A DNA stretch of 6,093 bases from an uncultured archaeon (GTDB lineage: Archaea > Thermoproteota > Nitrososphaeria > Nitrososphaerales > CALBXV01): the NCBI GenBank assembly GCA_937890045.1, contig CALBXV010000144.1:1-6093 (forward strand), written 5' to 3'. Below the pieces are notes generated by a model. The model saw nothing but the letters and a program-made list of their open reading frames with translations. It ran no database searches and was not told the origin of the DNA. Position 1 is the stretch's first letter; every line of letters begins with the position of its first letter. Shown here in pieces: positions 5,409 to 6,093 of this stretch. Position numbers and translations under genes: made by a program.

Positions 5409-6093
5409 CTAAGTCATCGTCATCCATTAGCAACTTCTTTGGTGGGTGGGTAGAGGTGTAAAGCTGTAGACTAGGTGGATCAAGGAACAGGTCTATATTG
5501 CACTCAGCCATGTCCCAATGGCGTGCCTTAGAAACAGACAGGTACGCATCAGCGTCGTCAGGGTCGTCAGGGTAATATCGCTGTAGGAGCAGTACATTGT
5601 CAACAATGTCAGCGAGTTCCCCTGCGCCCCTTATAGAAAAACGGTCTATTTTGTCCTTTATAGACATAGACTTACGAGCATGTGCTACCAGGAGTATGTG
5701 ACAGTCCAGATCACGGGCTGTCTCAGCAATCATAGCAGCCACCTGCTTCTGTGCGTTGTAGTCATCGTTAGCCACACCGCCTATTGTCATCAGGCTGTCC
5801 ACTAGGATAAAGCGTGTCTCAAAGTGGTCTAAGCTGTAGCGTATGACCGCCATAAGCGTGTTCAGGTCCACAGACCCACGCTTGTCAAAGAAGTACAGCC
5901 GTTCTCGACTCCAGGCTGAGAACATCAAGCCGAAGTCGATGGACGGTTTCACCTCCATTGAGGCCTGCCTCCAAAGTCTAATCAGCTGAGAACGTGGGGA
6001 CATTTCTAAAGACACAGACAGACATCGCTCTCCTTGGCTCATGGCCTCAAGAATGAACTGGCCTGCTAGGAGGCTCTTCCCAGATGAGTTGAT
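5401..6093 (-). CDS. Replicative DNA helicase, DnaB/gp4 (SF4) type, 5' end cut by window
   Basis: Only the C-terminal 231 residues lie in the window; the frame is open to the right edge. The fragment begins inside the Walker A loop (INSSGKS). It continues with the catalytic glutamate in SLEMS (fragment residue 30), Walker B ILVDS with D99, VAHARK with H138, and the arginine-finger block IRGAGELADIVDNVLLLQR from about 154. A histidine rather than glutamine in the VAH motif, together with the RGAGELADxxDNV block, is closer to T7 gp4 and Twinkle than to bacterial DnaB. It should unwind the phage fork as an ATP-driven ring. An N-terminal primase or hub domain would lie beyond the window. The tail is very acidic (MDDDDLDG), as in some phage helicases that bind polymerase through it. 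An apparent start at 6042 is an internal methionine, since the P-loop lies upstream of it. Confidence 0.93.
   Translation of the reverse strand: MNSSGKSLLAGQFILEAMSQGERCLSVSLEMSPRSQLIRLWRQASMEVKPSIDFGLMFSAWSRERLYFFDKRGSVDLNTLMAVIRYSLDHFETRFILVDSLMTIGGVANDDYNAQKQVAAMIAETARDLDCHILLVAHARKSMSIKDKIDRFSIRGAGELADIVDNVLLLQRYYPDDPDDADAYLSVSKARHWDMAECNIDLFLDPPSLQLYTSTHPPKKLLMDDDDLDG
5554..5571 (-). repeat. Two tandem 9-base copies inside the helicase gene
   Basis: The plus-strand unit GTCGTCAGG occurs twice in direct succession and encodes the PDDPDD run near fragment residue 175. It keeps the reading frame. It is likely a local slippage duplication in a surface loop rather than a functional site. Confidence 0.6.

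Overview
The window looks like part of a tailed bacteriophage (or prophage) genome. It holds short, tightly overlapping genes for DNA metabolism, with Shine-Dalgarno sites of the AAGGAG type and normal use of TGA, TAA and TAG as stops. The host cannot be named from sequence alone. A cobalamin-dependent ribonucleotide reductase together with T7 gp4/Twinkle-like helicase signatures would fit a virus of an aerobic, possibly aquatic, bacterium, but that is inference. No rRNA, tRNA, integrase, transposase, CRISPR or structural gene is visible.

Layout. Bases 1-455 hold two small plus-strand genes: a single-span membrane protein (62-211) and an 83-residue phage-type protein of unknown function (204-455). 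They meet, tail to tail with an 8-base overlap at 448-455, a long minus-strand gene train that runs from the right edge (6093) down to 448. In transcription order the train reads: replicative DnaB/gp4-like helicase (cut by the window edge), PD-(D/E)XK Holliday-junction-resolvase-like nuclease, monomeric class II ribonucleotide reductase (NrdJ type), HNH endonuclease resembling DUF968, a helical protein of unknown function, an SSB-like protein ending in DIPF, a RecB/Cas4-like PD-(D/E)XK nuclease, a second small unknown helical protein, and a calcineurin-like metallophosphoesterase.

Every junction in the minus train is an overlap (8-base, GTGA, ATGA, ATGA, TAATG, TAATG, ATGA, CTGA), so it reads as one translationally coupled transcript. 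Together the products form a replication, recombination and nucleotide-supply module: the helicase unwinds, the reductase makes deoxynucleotides, the SSB-like protein covers single strands, and the nucleases process branches and ends. The role of the phosphoesterase is open.

The most informative oddity is the last gene. Its metal-binding motifs I and II lie upstream of the first available ATG, and the only plausible start is a CTG that overlaps the preceding stop (CTGA), seven bases after a perfect AAGGAG. ATG-based gene calling would report a truncated protein lacking catalytic residues. A second uncertainty is the SSB-like gene, which has two competing starts, each with its own ribosome binding site.
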